DNA of 64,000 nucleotides. It comes from Burkholderia contaminans (lineage in GTDB: Bacteria > Pseudomonadota > Gammaproteobacteria > Burkholderiales > Burkholderiaceae). The position numbers were made by a program, and so were the translations under genes. The notes beneath the pieces were generated by a model. That model worked only from the letters and a program-made list of their open reading frames with translations. It had not been told where the DNA came from and searched no databases. Shown one piece after another: positions 25,986 through 35,096 of the stretch (within the stretch, counting starts at the first letter, position 1; every line of letters starts with the position of its first letter). The stretch is taken from the NCBI RefSeq assembly GCF_029633825.1, contig NZ_CP090645.1:1-64000 (forward strand), written 5' to 3'.

Positions 25986-27134
25986 ATGATGATCAAGCAT
26001 TCGAAGGGCCGTTTTGCTGCTGTTGTGGTTGCCGCGATGCTCGCCGCCTGTGGCGGTGGTGGCGACGGTGGTAGCGCGTCGACGGGGACGTCGAATCCGG
26101 GGGCTGGTAACGGCGCGGGTTCGGGGTCGACGAACGGTGGATCGGCGTCGGCCGCGTTGCCGCCGCAGACTTCGGTACCGAACCCGACGTACGGGGCGGC
26201 GTCGGCGGAAGCCCAGGCATTCGCCACCCTCAACGCGTATCGCCAGGCACTGGGCGTCGGATTGCTGCGGCAGGATGCGGTCCTCGACATCGCTGCACTC
26301 GCGCATGCGAAGTACGAGCTGACGAACCTCGGGAGCGGCGCAATCTCCGGACTGGCGCACGACGAGAGCTCATCGCTGCCCGGCTTTACCGGCAGCTGGC
26401 CGCTGCAGCGTGCACAAGCGGCTGGGGCACCGAAGAACCAGTGGGTGGGCGAAAACATCGGTAGCGCGTTTGCAGCGACCCCGCCCGGTACGCCGGGCGC
26501 AGACTGCGTCAACCAGCTGCTCGCGACGGTGTATCACCTGCAGGGCGTCACTTCGAATACGGAATCGGTCGGCGTCGGCGTGGCCTCGACGACGCCGACA
26601 GCAACGACGCCGGGCGTGGGCTCAGTATGCGTGTTCGATTTGGGCACGTCGACGGGCGTCGCGCGCAATCCCGATCCGAACAATCCGACCGACGTGAATG
26701 CTTCCCCTGCATCGGGCGGGCAGCAATTCGCGACCAACCTGGTTGTCAGCTCGCCGTATGACGGCGAAACGGGCGTCTCGACGACGATGGTTACGGAGAC
26801 GCCGAACCCTGCGCCGGACCTGAGCGCACCGGGGCGACCGATCATGGTGCGGGTCAATGCTGCAACCGGCAATACGCTGACCGTCTCGAGCTTTCAACTG
26901 GTCGACTCGACGGGCGGCGCTGTCGCAGCGCGGATCCTTGTTCCGCAATCGGCTGTTGCCGGATCGACCGCGAAGGTGACAGCCGATTCGAACAACATCC
27001 TGTTCGCGGGCGTCGCGTTCTTGCTGCCGCTCTCGCCGCTCAAGCCGAACACGACGTACACCGTGACGTTCTCTGGCGCCCGAGACGGTGTTGCGGTTTC
27101 GGTGACGCGGACCTTTACTACCGGCGCAAAGTAA
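25986..27134 (+). CDS. CAP/SCP-domain lipoprotein
   Basis: 382 residues. Lipoprotein signal (VVAAMLAACGGG, Cys ~22), Gly/Ser-rich linker to ~58. CAP domain at ~75-210: LNAYRQALGVGLLRQD, AHAKYELTN, GENIG, VGVGVAS. C-terminal Ig-like beta domain (~255-380: NTTYTVTFSGARDG). Surface-exposed; possible role in host or envelope interaction. Sits between the pilus and T4SS operons as likely cargo. Confidence 0.8.
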   Translation: MMIKHSKGRFAAVVVAAMLAACGGGGDGGSASTGTSNPGAGNGAGSGSTNGGSASAALPPQTSVPNPTYGAASAEAQAFATLNAYRQALGVGLLRQDAVLDIAALAHAKYELTNLGSGAISGLAHDESSSLPGFTGSWPLQRAQAAGAPKNQWVGENIGSAFAATPPGTPGADCVNQLLATVYHLQGVTSNTESVGVGVASTTPTATTPGVGSVCVFDLGTSTGVARNPDPNNPTDVNASPASGGQQFATNLVVSSPYDGETGVSTTMVTETPNPAPDLSAPGRPIMVRVNAATGNTLTVSSFQLVDSTGGAVAARILVPQSAVAGSTAKVTADSNNILFAGVAFLLPLSPLKPNTTYTVTFSGARDGVAVSVTRTFTTGAK

Positions 27135-27149
27135 GCACGGGAGCCTGCG

Positions 27150-27788
27150 ATGACCCGGCACGTTTTCATCGACAACTCGAACCTGTTCATTGGGGCGCAG
27201 CGGGCGGCCGGGGCGTACGAGCCGGCGGCCGCACCGCTCGCCGTGCGGCTCGCGTACGCGAACCTGTTCGTACTGTTGCATGGCGACGAGCCGGTCGGCA
27301 CCCGCGTGATGATCGGCTCGGGCCCGCCGAATTTGAGGGCGGCCTGGGACGGCGCGCGCGCATTCGGGTACGACACTGACCTGTTCATCGCGCCGAACGC
27401 TAGGCCGCGCGAGCGTGGTGTCGATGAACTGGTTCAGCTCAAGATCGCAAATGCGCTGCTTGACCACCCGGCCCCGCAGACGTTGGTGCTCGTGACCGGG
27501 GACGGCAACGCGAGTGAGTTCGGGACAAGCTTCATCGAGCAGATCGCGCGTGCGCTCCGGCTTGGGTGGCGAGTCGAGTTGTGGTCGTGGAGGGAGCAAC
27601 TGTCGTCACGGCTGGTGGACCAGGCAGACCTGTCCACCGGCCGGATGACGATTCGCCTTCTTGACCCGCATTACCGAGCGATCACACGCGTGAAGTCGGG
27701 GCAATTCATTGTCGGCGGCAAGATGGTTCGGCAGTACGCACGAGAGGCGGAGCGGCTGCCGCTAGACATGCTGGAATCGACGGTCTAA
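27150..27788 (+). CDS. NYN-domain (PIN-like) nuclease candidate
   Basis: 212 residues. FIDNSNLFIGA (Asp and Asn residues near 8-11), VDELVQLKIANALLD and VLVTGDGNASEFG are the acidic motifs of NYN/PIN-fold ribonucleases (LabA-type). C-terminal ~60 residues lack a known domain. 15 bp after the CAP gene. Substrate unknown; RNA cleavage is inferred from family. Confidence 0.78.
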   Translation: MTRHVFIDNSNLFIGAQRAAGAYEPAAAPLAVRLAYANLFVLLHGDEPVGTRVMIGSGPPNLRAAWDGARAFGYDTDLFIAPNARPRERGVDELVQLKIANALLDHPAPQTLVLVTGDGNASEFGTSFIEQIARALRLGWRVELWSWREQLSSRLVDQADLSTGRMTIRLLDPHYRAITRVKSGQFIVGGKMVRQYAREAERLPLDMLESTV

Positions 27789-27843
27789 CCGGCCGCGTGG
27801 TGCCATCGCTCGCAACGCGATGCTTATGAAAAGGAGTCCTAAA

Positions 27844-28122
27844 GTGAATATGTTGCCGCTGGCGGAAGATTTGCCCGCTCCGGAGGTTGCCATTCCTCCG
27901 GTCACGATTACGCAACTGGAGGTTGCCATCAACCGCCTGCGCCGGCGGCCGCTCGACGTCGGGAACTATGGCGACGCTTTCGACGCGCACGAGACCCAGC
28001 GTGCGCATCTGGAGGTGCTGTATCGAAGCATGGTCACGAAACGCCAACATGCGGTGCCTCTGAGCGCGATTCCGGAATCCGCGCGCTTCGCGCTGCATGT
28101 TTCAGGGAGCGCTCAGGAATGA
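27844..28122 (+). CDS. DUF3717 protein
   Basis: 92 residues. ITQLEVAINRLRRRPLDVGN and LEVLYRSMVTKRQH match the DUF3717 pattern, a short helical domain common in Burkholderia. GTG start chosen: AAGGAG lies 7 nt upstream, whereas the ATG at 27820 would overlap it. Overlaps the next gene by 4 nt. Function unknown. Confidence 0.7.
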   Translation: MNMLPLAEDLPAPEVAIPPVTITQLEVAINRLRRRPLDVGNYGDAFDAHETQRAHLEVLYRSMVTKRQHAVPLSAIPESARFALHVSGSAQE

Positions 28123-28757
28123 CACGGTTTCCTTCAATCGCACGACGCGCGGCCACCCTCGCTGCACCGCTGCTGATGTTGCTGCCGGCGAGTGCCGCAT
28201 ATGCGGATGACGACTGGGGCTGCCAGGTGCTGTTGTGCTTGGCTGATCCACGTGGGCCCGAGACCGAAGCGGCCTGCGTACCACCGATCGAGAAGCTTTG
28301 GGACGCACTTTGGCATGGCGATCCGTTCCCGATCTGCAATTTCCGAGTTCGGCTCGACCTCATTCCGGAGGCGGTTCGCAAAGCGATTCCGCTCGACGCG
28401 TTCAACGTCGGTAAGGGCACCGGTGCGCAGCACACCTTTGCCGGGCCGGGCTACTGCCGAAAGGACCTGCTCAGCTGGGAGGGCAACGACTTCCCTCGGC
28501 TCGTCTGCCATGCATCGGGGGTGATCGACGTCAAGATCGACGGCCAGATGTACACACGGGTCTGGTGGGGTGTGGACAACGGGTACGGCCCGCTTGGGCG
28601 CTATGGGAACACGCGCACGATCAGCGAGTACTACGGAAACGGTTCGACGCAAAAACCCTACGACCCGTCCAAGGCTGCTGAGGAATTTCAACGCGAGTGG
28701 GAAAAGCGCCAGAACCAGAATCAGGGCTATGGCTGGAGCGGCCCGCGCGGGGGATGA
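28119..28757 (+). CDS. TrbM/KikA-like conjugation protein
   Basis: 212 residues. Signal peptide (LAAPLLMLLPASAAYA, to ~29), mature DDDWGCQVLLCLADPRG with PIEKLWDALWHGDPFPICNF: the Cys pattern of TrbM/KikA/MpfK. The extended C-terminus ends in Gln/Asn-rich sequence. Such periplasmic proteins assist mating-pair formation. First of the T4SS genes, overlapping virB1. Confidence 0.7.
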   Translation: MTRFPSIARRAATLAAPLLMLLPASAAYADDDWGCQVLLCLADPRGPETEAACVPPIEKLWDALWHGDPFPICNFRVRLDLIPEAVRKAIPLDAFNVGKGTGAQHTFAGPGYCRKDLLSWEGNDFPRLVCHASGVIDVKIDGQMYTRVWWGVDNGYGPLGRYGNTRTISEYYGNGSTQKPYDPSKAAEEFQREWEKRQNQNQGYGWSGPRGG

Positions 28758-29482
28758 CCATGCTGCCAATCGACCTTTCGATGCTCGTGCAACAGTGCGC
28801 GCCGTCCGTCCATCCCACGACGATGCAGGCGGTCGTTCATACCGAGTCAGCCCTCAACCCGTATGCAATTGGTGTCGTTGGTGGCCACCTAGTTCGGCAA
28901 CCGCGGACGCGAGAGGAGGCGGTATCGACGGTCGCGGCCCTTGAGGCTGGCGGCTGGAACTACAGCGCGGGGCTTGCGCAGGTGAACCGCGCGCACTTCG
29001 CGCGCTACAAGCTCCTGAATGGAGGGGTGTTCGATCCTTGCGCGAACCTGCGCGCCGGCAGCGAGATCCTGACCGATTGCTACACGCGCGCGGCGCTGCG
29101 CGCCGGGCCTGGCCAAGTTGCGCTGCGCCGTGCGCTGAGCTGCTACTACAGCGGGAACGAGCAACGTGGATTCAAGCGGGAGAACGATGGAAAGAGTTAT
29201 GTGACGCGCGTAGTGGCTGCACGGCCGGCAGATACCACATCAACCACCGGCGGAATCATGCGCGTCGCATTGGCACAGCCGACAACTGAACAGGCACCGG
29301 CGCCGAATCCGCAGACGACGGTGCCGCCGATACGGGTCGTACGGGAGGACGCCGAGCCGGCGAAGCCGTCCGGAAAGGGCAAGGCGAAGGTGCAGCAGCA
29401 GCAGGAACAAGCGCCGAGTGCGAAACCGCGCTCGGGATGGGATGTATTCGGGGATTTTGGTCAAACGAGGGAGAACCAGTAA
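28754..29482 (+). CDS. virB1: VirB1-like lytic transglycosylase
   Basis: 242 residues. Catalytic Glu in VVHTESALNPYAIG; SAGLAQVNRAHF; SCYYSGN. C-terminal ~90 residues are low-complexity (Gln-rich KVQQQQEQAPS). No clear signal peptide at this start. It opens peptidoglycan for the VirB channel. Overlaps both neighbours. Confidence 0.88.
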   Translation: MTMLPIDLSMLVQQCAPSVHPTTMQAVVHTESALNPYAIGVVGGHLVRQPRTREEAVSTVAALEAGGWNYSAGLAQVNRAHFARYKLLNGGVFDPCANLRAGSEILTDCYTRAALRAGPGQVALRRALSCYYSGNEQRGFKRENDGKSYVTRVVAARPADTTSTTGGIMRVALAQPTTEQAPAPNPQTTVPPIRVVREDAEPAKPSGKGKAKVQQQQEQAPSAKPRSGWDVFGDFGQTRENQ

Positions 29483-29805
29483 TGAAAGCAAACGTGAATT
29501 TCTTCGGGAACGGTAGTTCGAATCGACGGACGCAGCGGCTGCTCGTCTTGGCGTTGATGATGACCGCGGGCGTGGCCCAGGCGGGCGGGCTCGATGCGGG
29601 CAAGTCAGGACTCTCGACGTTTCAAGTCTGGCTGTATTCGTGCACCGGGATCCTGGCGGCCTGCTACCTGCTTTATGTAGGCATTCAATGTTTTCAGCAT
29701 AAGCAGGACTGGGTGCACGACTTCGGTACCGCGTTCATTAAGGTATTTGTAACTGGCGCGGGTGTCGTCCTCGCCGGGTATCTGTTCGCACTCGGCGCGA
29801 ACTGA
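29482..29805 (+). CDS. virB2: VirB2-like pilin of the T4SS
   Basis: 107 residues. N-terminal signal (LVLALMMTAGVAQA-GG) and two membrane helices (~55-75, ~85-105), the size and topology of a VirB2/TrbC pilin precursor. ATG 29482 overlaps the virB1 stop. Confidence 0.8.
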   Translation: MKANVNFFGNGSSNRRTQRLLVLALMMTAGVAQAGGLDAGKSGLSTFQVWLYSCTGILAACYLLYVGIQCFQHKQDWVHDFGTAFIKVFVTGAGVVLAGYLFALGAN

Positions 29806-29816
29806 AAGGGGGCGAC

Positions 29817-30263
29817 ATGGAAGAGCGCACCTTGTACCCGTCGTATGCGGCGCTGAACCGGACCGCGATGATTTGGGGCATCCCGCTGATCCCTGGGCTA
29901 GTGGTGTTCTGCGCATCGCTGATGGTGGGCCTCATCGCGCTTTTGACGCTCGGGCCGGGTGGTGCGCTGCTAGTGATCCCGGGTGCAGCCGTTCTGATGT
30001 TCTTTAAGAAGGTCAGCGAGACGGACGACCAGGCCTTAAGAATCCTCGGTTTTGAACTGCGCTGCGTGTTTGCGCGGGCGAACGCAAACCTGTTCGGTCG
30101 GACCTACACACTCGCGCCGATGAGATACGGCCGCACCTACAAGAATGTCCGAAGGATGCTTGAGCGCACGGCGTCGGCGGAGATGTCCGAACAGTTCATT
30201 GCGCGTTTTCGGGCGGAACTCGCCCAACGGCGTCTGGAGGAGCAACATGAAATCGTCGCATAA
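29817..30263 (+). CDS. virB3: VirB3-like inner-membrane protein
   Basis: 148 residues. LYPSYAALNRTAMIWGIPLI and two adjacent membrane segments (~22-60) are typical; the C-terminal half is soluble (SYGRTYKNVRRMLER region). Not fused to VirB4. Its last 17 nt overlap the small gene at 30247. Confidence 0.82.
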   Translation: MEERTLYPSYAALNRTAMIWGIPLIPGLVVFCASLMVGLIALLTLGPGGALLVIPGAAVLMFFKKVSETDDQALRILGFELRCVFARANANLFGRTYTLAPMRYGRTYKNVRRMLERTASAEMSEQFIARFRAELAQRRLEEQHEIVA

Positions 30264-30447
30264 GTCGGTGCGTAGACCGTACGGCGCCCTCGACTTGCAC
30301 CAGGCCGAGCAAGGCTTGTCCAATACCAGTGCGAGGATCGACAGGACGATCGGTCATACGATCGTGCAGGGCGAAGTCGGTGCCGGCAAAACCGTGTTGT
30401 GGGAGAAGGTCCTGCGTCGTACGACGCCGACAGGGAGCGTACAGTGA
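30247..30447 (+). CDS. 66-residue protein with a P-loop-like motif, between virB3 and virB4
   Basis: ATG 30247 has a GGAGG site and overlaps virB3; the stop overlaps the virB4 GTG, so the frame fits the operon. GEVGAGKT at residues 42-49 matches Walker A, preceded by HTIVQ like a beta strand. No room exists for a full ATPase domain. VirB4 is complete without it. Might be a vestige of an ATPase, a small nucleotide-binding accessory, or a chance match. Confidence 0.55.
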   Translation: MKSSHKSVRRPYGALDLHQAEQGLSNTSARIDRTIGHTIVQGEVGAGKTVLWEKVLRRTTPTGSVQ

Positions 30448-32831
30448 TCGTCAGCGACGTACTGATTCGCCAGCCGGCGCTCGAGGACCTGTTGCCGAAG
30501 ATCGGCCGGCCGGTTTCGGAGTTCGTCACAAGCTTCGAGGACGGCCGCGCAATGCTCGCGGTACGCCTGTCGGGCATTCCGTTCGAGTCCGTGTCGACGA
30601 GCGAAATCGAGACCCAGTTCGAGGCGCTGAATCGCTTCAAAGCGTCGCTCGTGATGGATAAGGGCAACCGGCTTGGCATGTGGTTGACCCTGAATCGCCG
30701 CCGGGTACGCTTTGACAGCGAGTATCGCTTTCAGTCTCGGTTCATGCGCCGCTTCGCCGCGAAATATCTGCGCCGATTTGAAAATGGCGATTTCTTTGAG
30801 AACAGCTTTTACCTGACCATCGTGTTGAAGGGGGAGGCGCTTGACGAACTCGTCACGGAGCTTCACGAGCTCGCCGAGACTATCGACAAGAGCCTGACAG
30901 CGTACGATCCGCAGGTGCTGCGCGTCTTCGAGCACAACAATATTCTGTTCTCCGAGCCGTATCAGTTCATCGCGGAGCTCCTCAATGGCGTCGACGAGGT
31001 TGTCCCGGTCACGTCTGCGCTCGGTAGCGAGCTGATCCCTTCCGCCTGGCAACACTTCCATTACGACGTTCTGGAAACGCGTGCTGACCATCGCACGCGG
31101 TTCGCGGTCTGCTACGACTTGAAGGATTTCCCGAAATCGGGGTGGGGTCAGCTGAATCCGCTGCTCACATTGCCCGCCGAATTCACGTTGACCCATTCGT
31201 TTATCGGCATGGGTAACTATGACGCGATGTTTGCGATCGAGGACCAGGAAAACAAGCTTCGTTCAGTCGAGGACAAGGCAACGCACCAGCTGGAGGAGCT
31301 CAAGGAGGCAAAGGCACTCGTCGCCGGCCGCGATCTCGCATTCGGCGAGTACCACGGTGCACTCGTCGTTTACGGCGACACCGACAAGCAGGCAATCGAC
31401 AACGGCGTGTTCGTAACGAGCAAATCGCTCAACGAGTGCGGCTTTCGGTGGGTCAAGGCGTCGCTGTCGGCCCCGATGACCTTCATCAGCCAGGTGCCTG
31501 GCGCGAAACACAAGCCGCGGCCGATGCCTAAATCGACTCGCAGCCTGGCGGCCGCCTTCTCGATGCACAACTATTCCGCCGGCAAATCGCGAGGCAATCC
31601 GATCGGCGACGGTTCGGCGGTCATGCCACTGCAGACGGTATCGAAGGGCCTGTACAGCTTCAACTTCCACGCGTCTCGTGTGGACGAAGACAACACCGGA
31701 GAAAAGCTCGCAGGCCACGCCTTGATGCTCGGCGACACCGGCGCCGGCAAGACGACCCTGCAGCTGGCATTGATCGGTTTTCTCGAGCGGTTCGACCCGA
31801 AGATCTTCGCGATCGATATGGATCGCAGTATGCAGATCTTCATCGAGGAGCTCGGCGGTACTTATTTCGCCCTGAAGGCGGGCGAGTGGACACAGCTGGC
31901 GCCGTTCGCGCTGGCAGACACACCGCGCAATCGAGAGTTCCTCTACGACCTGGTCGGGTCCTGCGGTCGCGATCATGACGGCAAGCTGTCGGTCGAGGAC
32001 ATGATCGACATCAAGAACGCGGTCGATGCGATTTATCGGCTGCCTAACGTGCGCGATCGCCGCTTCTCGCGCCTGCTCGAGAACATTGCCGACACCGGCG
32101 AGAACTGCCTTGCGCGACGCCTGATGCCGTGGTGCGCGTCGACGGGAGGCCGCTTCGCTTGGGCGCTTGACAACGTCGCCGACGCCGAGATCGACATGAG
32201 CCAGTTTCGGCGGATCGGATTCGATGCCACCGACATCCTCAAGAAGGACTACGCCCCAACCGAACCGATCCTGGCCTTCCTCCTGCACCTGAAGAGCCTG
32301 ATGCAGCTGAAGGGTGGGTTGCTGGCAACGATCATTGAAGAGTTCTGGTTGCCGGTGTCGTATCCCACGACATGCAAGATGATCGAGCGCTCGTTGCGTG
32401 TCGGCCGCCGTGCGGACGAATTCCTGGTGCTGGTGTCGCAGACGCCTGATGAGGCGCTGAAGAGCCCGCTGTTCGGCGCGATCCTGCAGCTGACGGCGAC
32501 GAAGATCTACCTACCGAATCCGAGCGCGACCCGCGAGGGATATGGGCCCCTGATGACGGACCGGGAGTTCAAGGAGTTTAAAGCGCTGACAAAGGACTCG
32601 CGCAAGTTCCTGATCAAACAGGGCAACCAGTCGGCGTTCGCGATGCTCGACCTCAAACAGGGTTTCACCGACGAACTGGCGGTGCTATCGGCGAGCCTGG
32701 ACAACGTCGCGATCTGGGAAGAAGCCGGCCTCGAGGCGGATGGCGATCCGGAGCGACGGATGGAACTGTTCCAGCAGCGCCGAAAGGGCAAACGGGACCG
32801 GCGGCCCGTAACGGCCGGCGAACTGGCCTAG
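30444..32831 (+). CDS. virB4: VirB4 T4SS ATPase
   Basis: 795 residues. N-terminal VirB4 domain (~1-330), then the RecA-like domain: Walker A GDTGAGKTT at ~430, IFAIDMDRSM, Walker B LLATIIEEFWLP, LVSQTPDEAL. C-terminal charged tail. Drives pilus assembly and substrate passage. GTG start overlaps the preceding stop. Confidence 0.93.
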   Translation: MIVSDVLIRQPALEDLLPKIGRPVSEFVTSFEDGRAMLAVRLSGIPFESVSTSEIETQFEALNRFKASLVMDKGNRLGMWLTLNRRRVRFDSEYRFQSRFMRRFAAKYLRRFENGDFFENSFYLTIVLKGEALDELVTELHELAETIDKSLTAYDPQVLRVFEHNNILFSEPYQFIAELLNGVDEVVPVTSALGSELIPSAWQHFHYDVLETRADHRTRFAVCYDLKDFPKSGWGQLNPLLTLPAEFTLTHSFIGMGNYDAMFAIEDQENKLRSVEDKATHQLEELKEAKALVAGRDLAFGEYHGALVVYGDTDKQAIDNGVFVTSKSLNECGFRWVKASLSAPMTFISQVPGAKHKPRPMPKSTRSLAAAFSMHNYSAGKSRGNPIGDGSAVMPLQTVSKGLYSFNFHASRVDEDNTGEKLAGHALMLGDTGAGKTTLQLALIGFLERFDPKIFAIDMDRSMQIFIEELGGTYFALKAGEWTQLAPFALADTPRNREFLYDLVGSCGRDHDGKLSVEDMIDIKNAVDAIYRLPNVRDRRFSRLLENIADTGENCLARRLMPWCASTGGRFAWALDNVADAEIDMSQFRRIGFDATDILKKDYAPTEPILAFLLHLKSLMQLKGGLLATIIEEFWLPVSYPTTCKMIERSLRVGRRADEFLVLVSQTPDEALKSPLFGAILQLTATKIYLPNPSATREGYGPLMTDREFKEFKALTKDSRKFLIKQGNQSAFAMLDLKQGFTDELAVLSASLDNVAIWEEAGLEADGDPERRMELFQQRRKGKRDRRPVTAGELA

Positions 32832-32959
32832 CGGGTGACCCGGCCGAGATGACGACGGTGGAAAGAGCAGCGAGTAGTGGACCGCGCGGGGCGGTCGGGG
32901 CGCAGACCTGGTATCGCGTCTCGGGTCAATCAACCAATCAAATCGAAAGCGGAGCAACC

Positions 32960-33604
32960 ATGAAAACGTATCGAAGGATCATCCAGGCGGCCGTTGTCAG
33001 CATCGCACTCGCGGCGGCCCCCCTGTCGCACGCGCAAGGCATTCCCACCATCGACATGTCGCAAGTCGCGCAGGCGATTCTGACGGTCCAGCAACTGAAG
33101 GCGCAGTACGACCAGATTGTGACGCAGGTGCAGATGATCAAGGGCAATCGCGGATTGGGGTTGATCTTCAACAACCCTGAGCTGCGCAACTACCTGCCGG
33201 ACGAATGGAAATCGGTCTACGACATGGCGAACGCCGGGCGCCTTGGCGGTATCTCAGGCGTCGCGAACGAGATCCTTCGGCAGGAGGGCATGACGACGGG
33301 ATTTACGGCGGGCGCAAGCCGCTACAACACGACGCTCGCGTCGAATAAAGCGATGGCACAGCAAGCGTACGACGCGGTGATCAAGCGCTTGCAGAACATC
33401 CAGTCGTTGATGCAGCAGTCGGATATGACGCAGGATCCGGCCGCGAAGGCCGACCTCGCCAACCGCTTCCTCGCCGAGAACGCGCAGATCCAGACCGAGC
33501 AAACCCGACTGGCATTGATGGACCGGCTGCAGCAGATCGAAGAGAAGTTCGCAGCGCGGCAGGCGTCGAAGGACATGCAAACCCGCGTGAACGCGGACGA
33601 GTAA
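32960..33604 (+). CDS. virB5: VirB5-like minor pilus protein
   Basis: 214 residues. Signal peptide (VVSIALAAAPLSHAQG, ~25) and a long helical body (QAILTVQQLKAQYDQIVTQV; LQQIEEKFAARQASKDMQTR). VirB5 localises to the T-pilus tip. GGAG site before ATG 32960, chosen because it gives the signal peptide. 128 bp after virB4. Confidence 0.85.
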   Translation: MKTYRRIIQAAVVSIALAAAPLSHAQGIPTIDMSQVAQAILTVQQLKAQYDQIVTQVQMIKGNRGLGLIFNNPELRNYLPDEWKSVYDMANAGRLGGISGVANEILRQEGMTTGFTAGASRYNTTLASNKAMAQQAYDAVIKRLQNIQSLMQQSDMTQDPAAKADLANRFLAENAQIQTEQTRLALMDRLQQIEEKFAARQASKDMQTRVNADE

Positions 33605-33643
33605 GTACACCGTCCGCAAGGACAAGGGAATTGGGAGAGCGCG

Positions 33644-34570
33644 ATGGCGATCACGGTTTTCACCGACATGCAGAAGTCGTTCGACGACTCGGTGCTGCAA
33701 ACCATCAATTCGGGATCTTCCCAGATCATCTCGATGATCAGCCCGCTTGCGTCGGCGGCCTTCGGCATCTACGTGCTTTTGGTGCTGGTGTCGTACTGGC
33801 GAGGGCAAGAGGACGTGCCGGTGGTCGACTTCCTGATGAAGTGTGGTGGCTGGTTCGCGATCCTGGTGATGGGGATGAACATCTCGTACTACAGCCAGTA
33901 CGTGGTCCCGTTTTTCAATGGCTTCGGCGACGACATTGCAAAGGCGCTCACGAATGGGAACTCGGGGATGCAAGCGCTCGACAACCTGCTGAATCTGTAC
34001 GTCAACGCCATCAAGAACACGTTCCAGAACGCAAACATTGGTGTCACGGATATCGGCCTCGCGTTGGAATTGGCTGGCATCTCGATGGCGTTGATCTTGA
34101 CCGGGACTTTGTTCCTCGGGATCGCAGCCGCCTACATCATCTTGGCTAAGTTCGCCCTCGGGCTGCTTCTCGCGCTCGGCCCGATGTTCATTGTTGCGCT
34201 GCTGTTCCCGCCGACGCGGCGATTCTTTGACGCGTGGGCTGGGCAGTGCGTGAACTTTGGAATCCTCGTTGCCCTCTACGCCGCCGCCGGCGCGATCGAG
34301 GTGAACTATGCAACGAGCGTTCTGCCGCAGAGCTTTACATTGACCGACTACGTCCTGACCTGGGCGACTCTCGCGAAGATTCTCGCGAGCGGTGTGGTGT
34401 TCATTGTCGTATCGCTGAATCTTCCGTCGCTTGCATCGCAGCTCGGCGGTGGTGTTGGCATCTCGTCGATGGTCGGCAAGATTAGTCAGGTCGCGCGCGG
34501 TCTCGCCGGCCGTGGCGGTGGTGGTGGCGGTCGTGGCGGTCGCCAGGGCGGTTCAATTGCAGCTTCGTGA
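33644..34570 (+). CDS. virB6: VirB6-like polytopic channel protein
   Basis: 308 residues with ~6 membrane segments (e.g. AFGIYVLLVLVSYW, FAILVMGMNISYY, ISMALILTGTLFLGIAAAYI, FALGLLLALGPMFIVALLF). The FxxxxxWxxxC...L pattern (FFDAWAGQCVNFGILVALY) is typical. Ends in a Gly/Arg-rich tail. Inner-membrane translocation channel. Confidence 0.9.
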   Translation: MAITVFTDMQKSFDDSVLQTINSGSSQIISMISPLASAAFGIYVLLVLVSYWRGQEDVPVVDFLMKCGGWFAILVMGMNISYYSQYVVPFFNGFGDDIAKALTNGNSGMQALDNLLNLYVNAIKNTFQNANIGVTDIGLALELAGISMALILTGTLFLGIAAAYIILAKFALGLLLALGPMFIVALLFPPTRRFFDAWAGQCVNFGILVALYAAAGAIEVNYATSVLPQSFTLTDYVLTWATLAKILASGVVFIVVSLNLPSLASQLGGGVGISSMVGKISQVARGLAGRGGGGGGRGGRQGGSIAAS

Positions 34571-34621
34571 TTGTGCGTGCCGTACTGAGCTCGGGCCAAC
34601 TACCTAGGAAGGTGACACTGA

Positions 34622-34936
34622 ATGAAACTGACCCCTCACGAGATTCTTACGCATATCGGAATCGACGTGCCCGAAGAGGGGGTGACGATCAGCTCGCACG
34701 ACATGCTGGTGTACACCCGGATGTTTCATCTGCTTGGCAAACAGATGTCGATCGACAAGATCGCGACGCACGAGCTCAAGCAGCTGATTTCCGAGATGCA
34801 GACAGGTGACGAGGGACCGGTCGACGTGTCGACGATCACCGATCGGCAGTGTGATTTCCTGCGGTCGGCTTTGAAATGCAGTCAGCGCATGGCATTTGGG
34901 ATGGATGTCGACTTGACGACGGCACGTAGGCCGTGA
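34622..34936 (+). CDS. Unknown small T4SS-associated protein
   Basis: 104 residues, soluble, with no signal peptide or Cys pair. Core: MLVYTRMFHLLGKQMSIDKI, HELKQLISEM. Sits between virB6 and the lipoprotein gene. It does not look like an entry-exclusion lipoprotein. Function unknown. Confidence 0.6.
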   Translation: MKLTPHEILTHIGIDVPEEGVTISSHDMLVYTRMFHLLGKQMSIDKIATHELKQLISEMQTGDEGPVDVSTITDRQCDFLRSALKCSQRMAFGMDVDLTTARRP

Positions 34937-34949
34937 CGGAGTGGTGGTG

Positions 34950-35096
34950 ATGAAACGGTTTCGATTGGCACGCTGGGGCAGCGTCGTAGCGATTGCGGCG
35001 ATGTTGTGCGGCTGCGGGACGGCACGGCAATTGCCGCAGCCGCAAGGAACGTGGGAACCGGTGAACTGTGTGCCGGTGTTCGAAGGAGAGAATTGA
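34950..35096 (+). CDS. virB7: VirB7-like small lipoprotein
   Basis: 48 residues. Signal KRFRLARWGSVVAIAAM and lipobox MLCGC; mature part holds a Pro/Gln stretch and one Cys (PVNCVPVFEG) that could pair with VirB9. GGTGGTG upstream; the stop overlaps the virB8 ATG. Size and position fit VirB7. Confidence 0.75.
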   Translation: MKRFRLARWGSVVAIAAMLCGCGTARQLPQPQGTWEPVNCVPVFEGEN

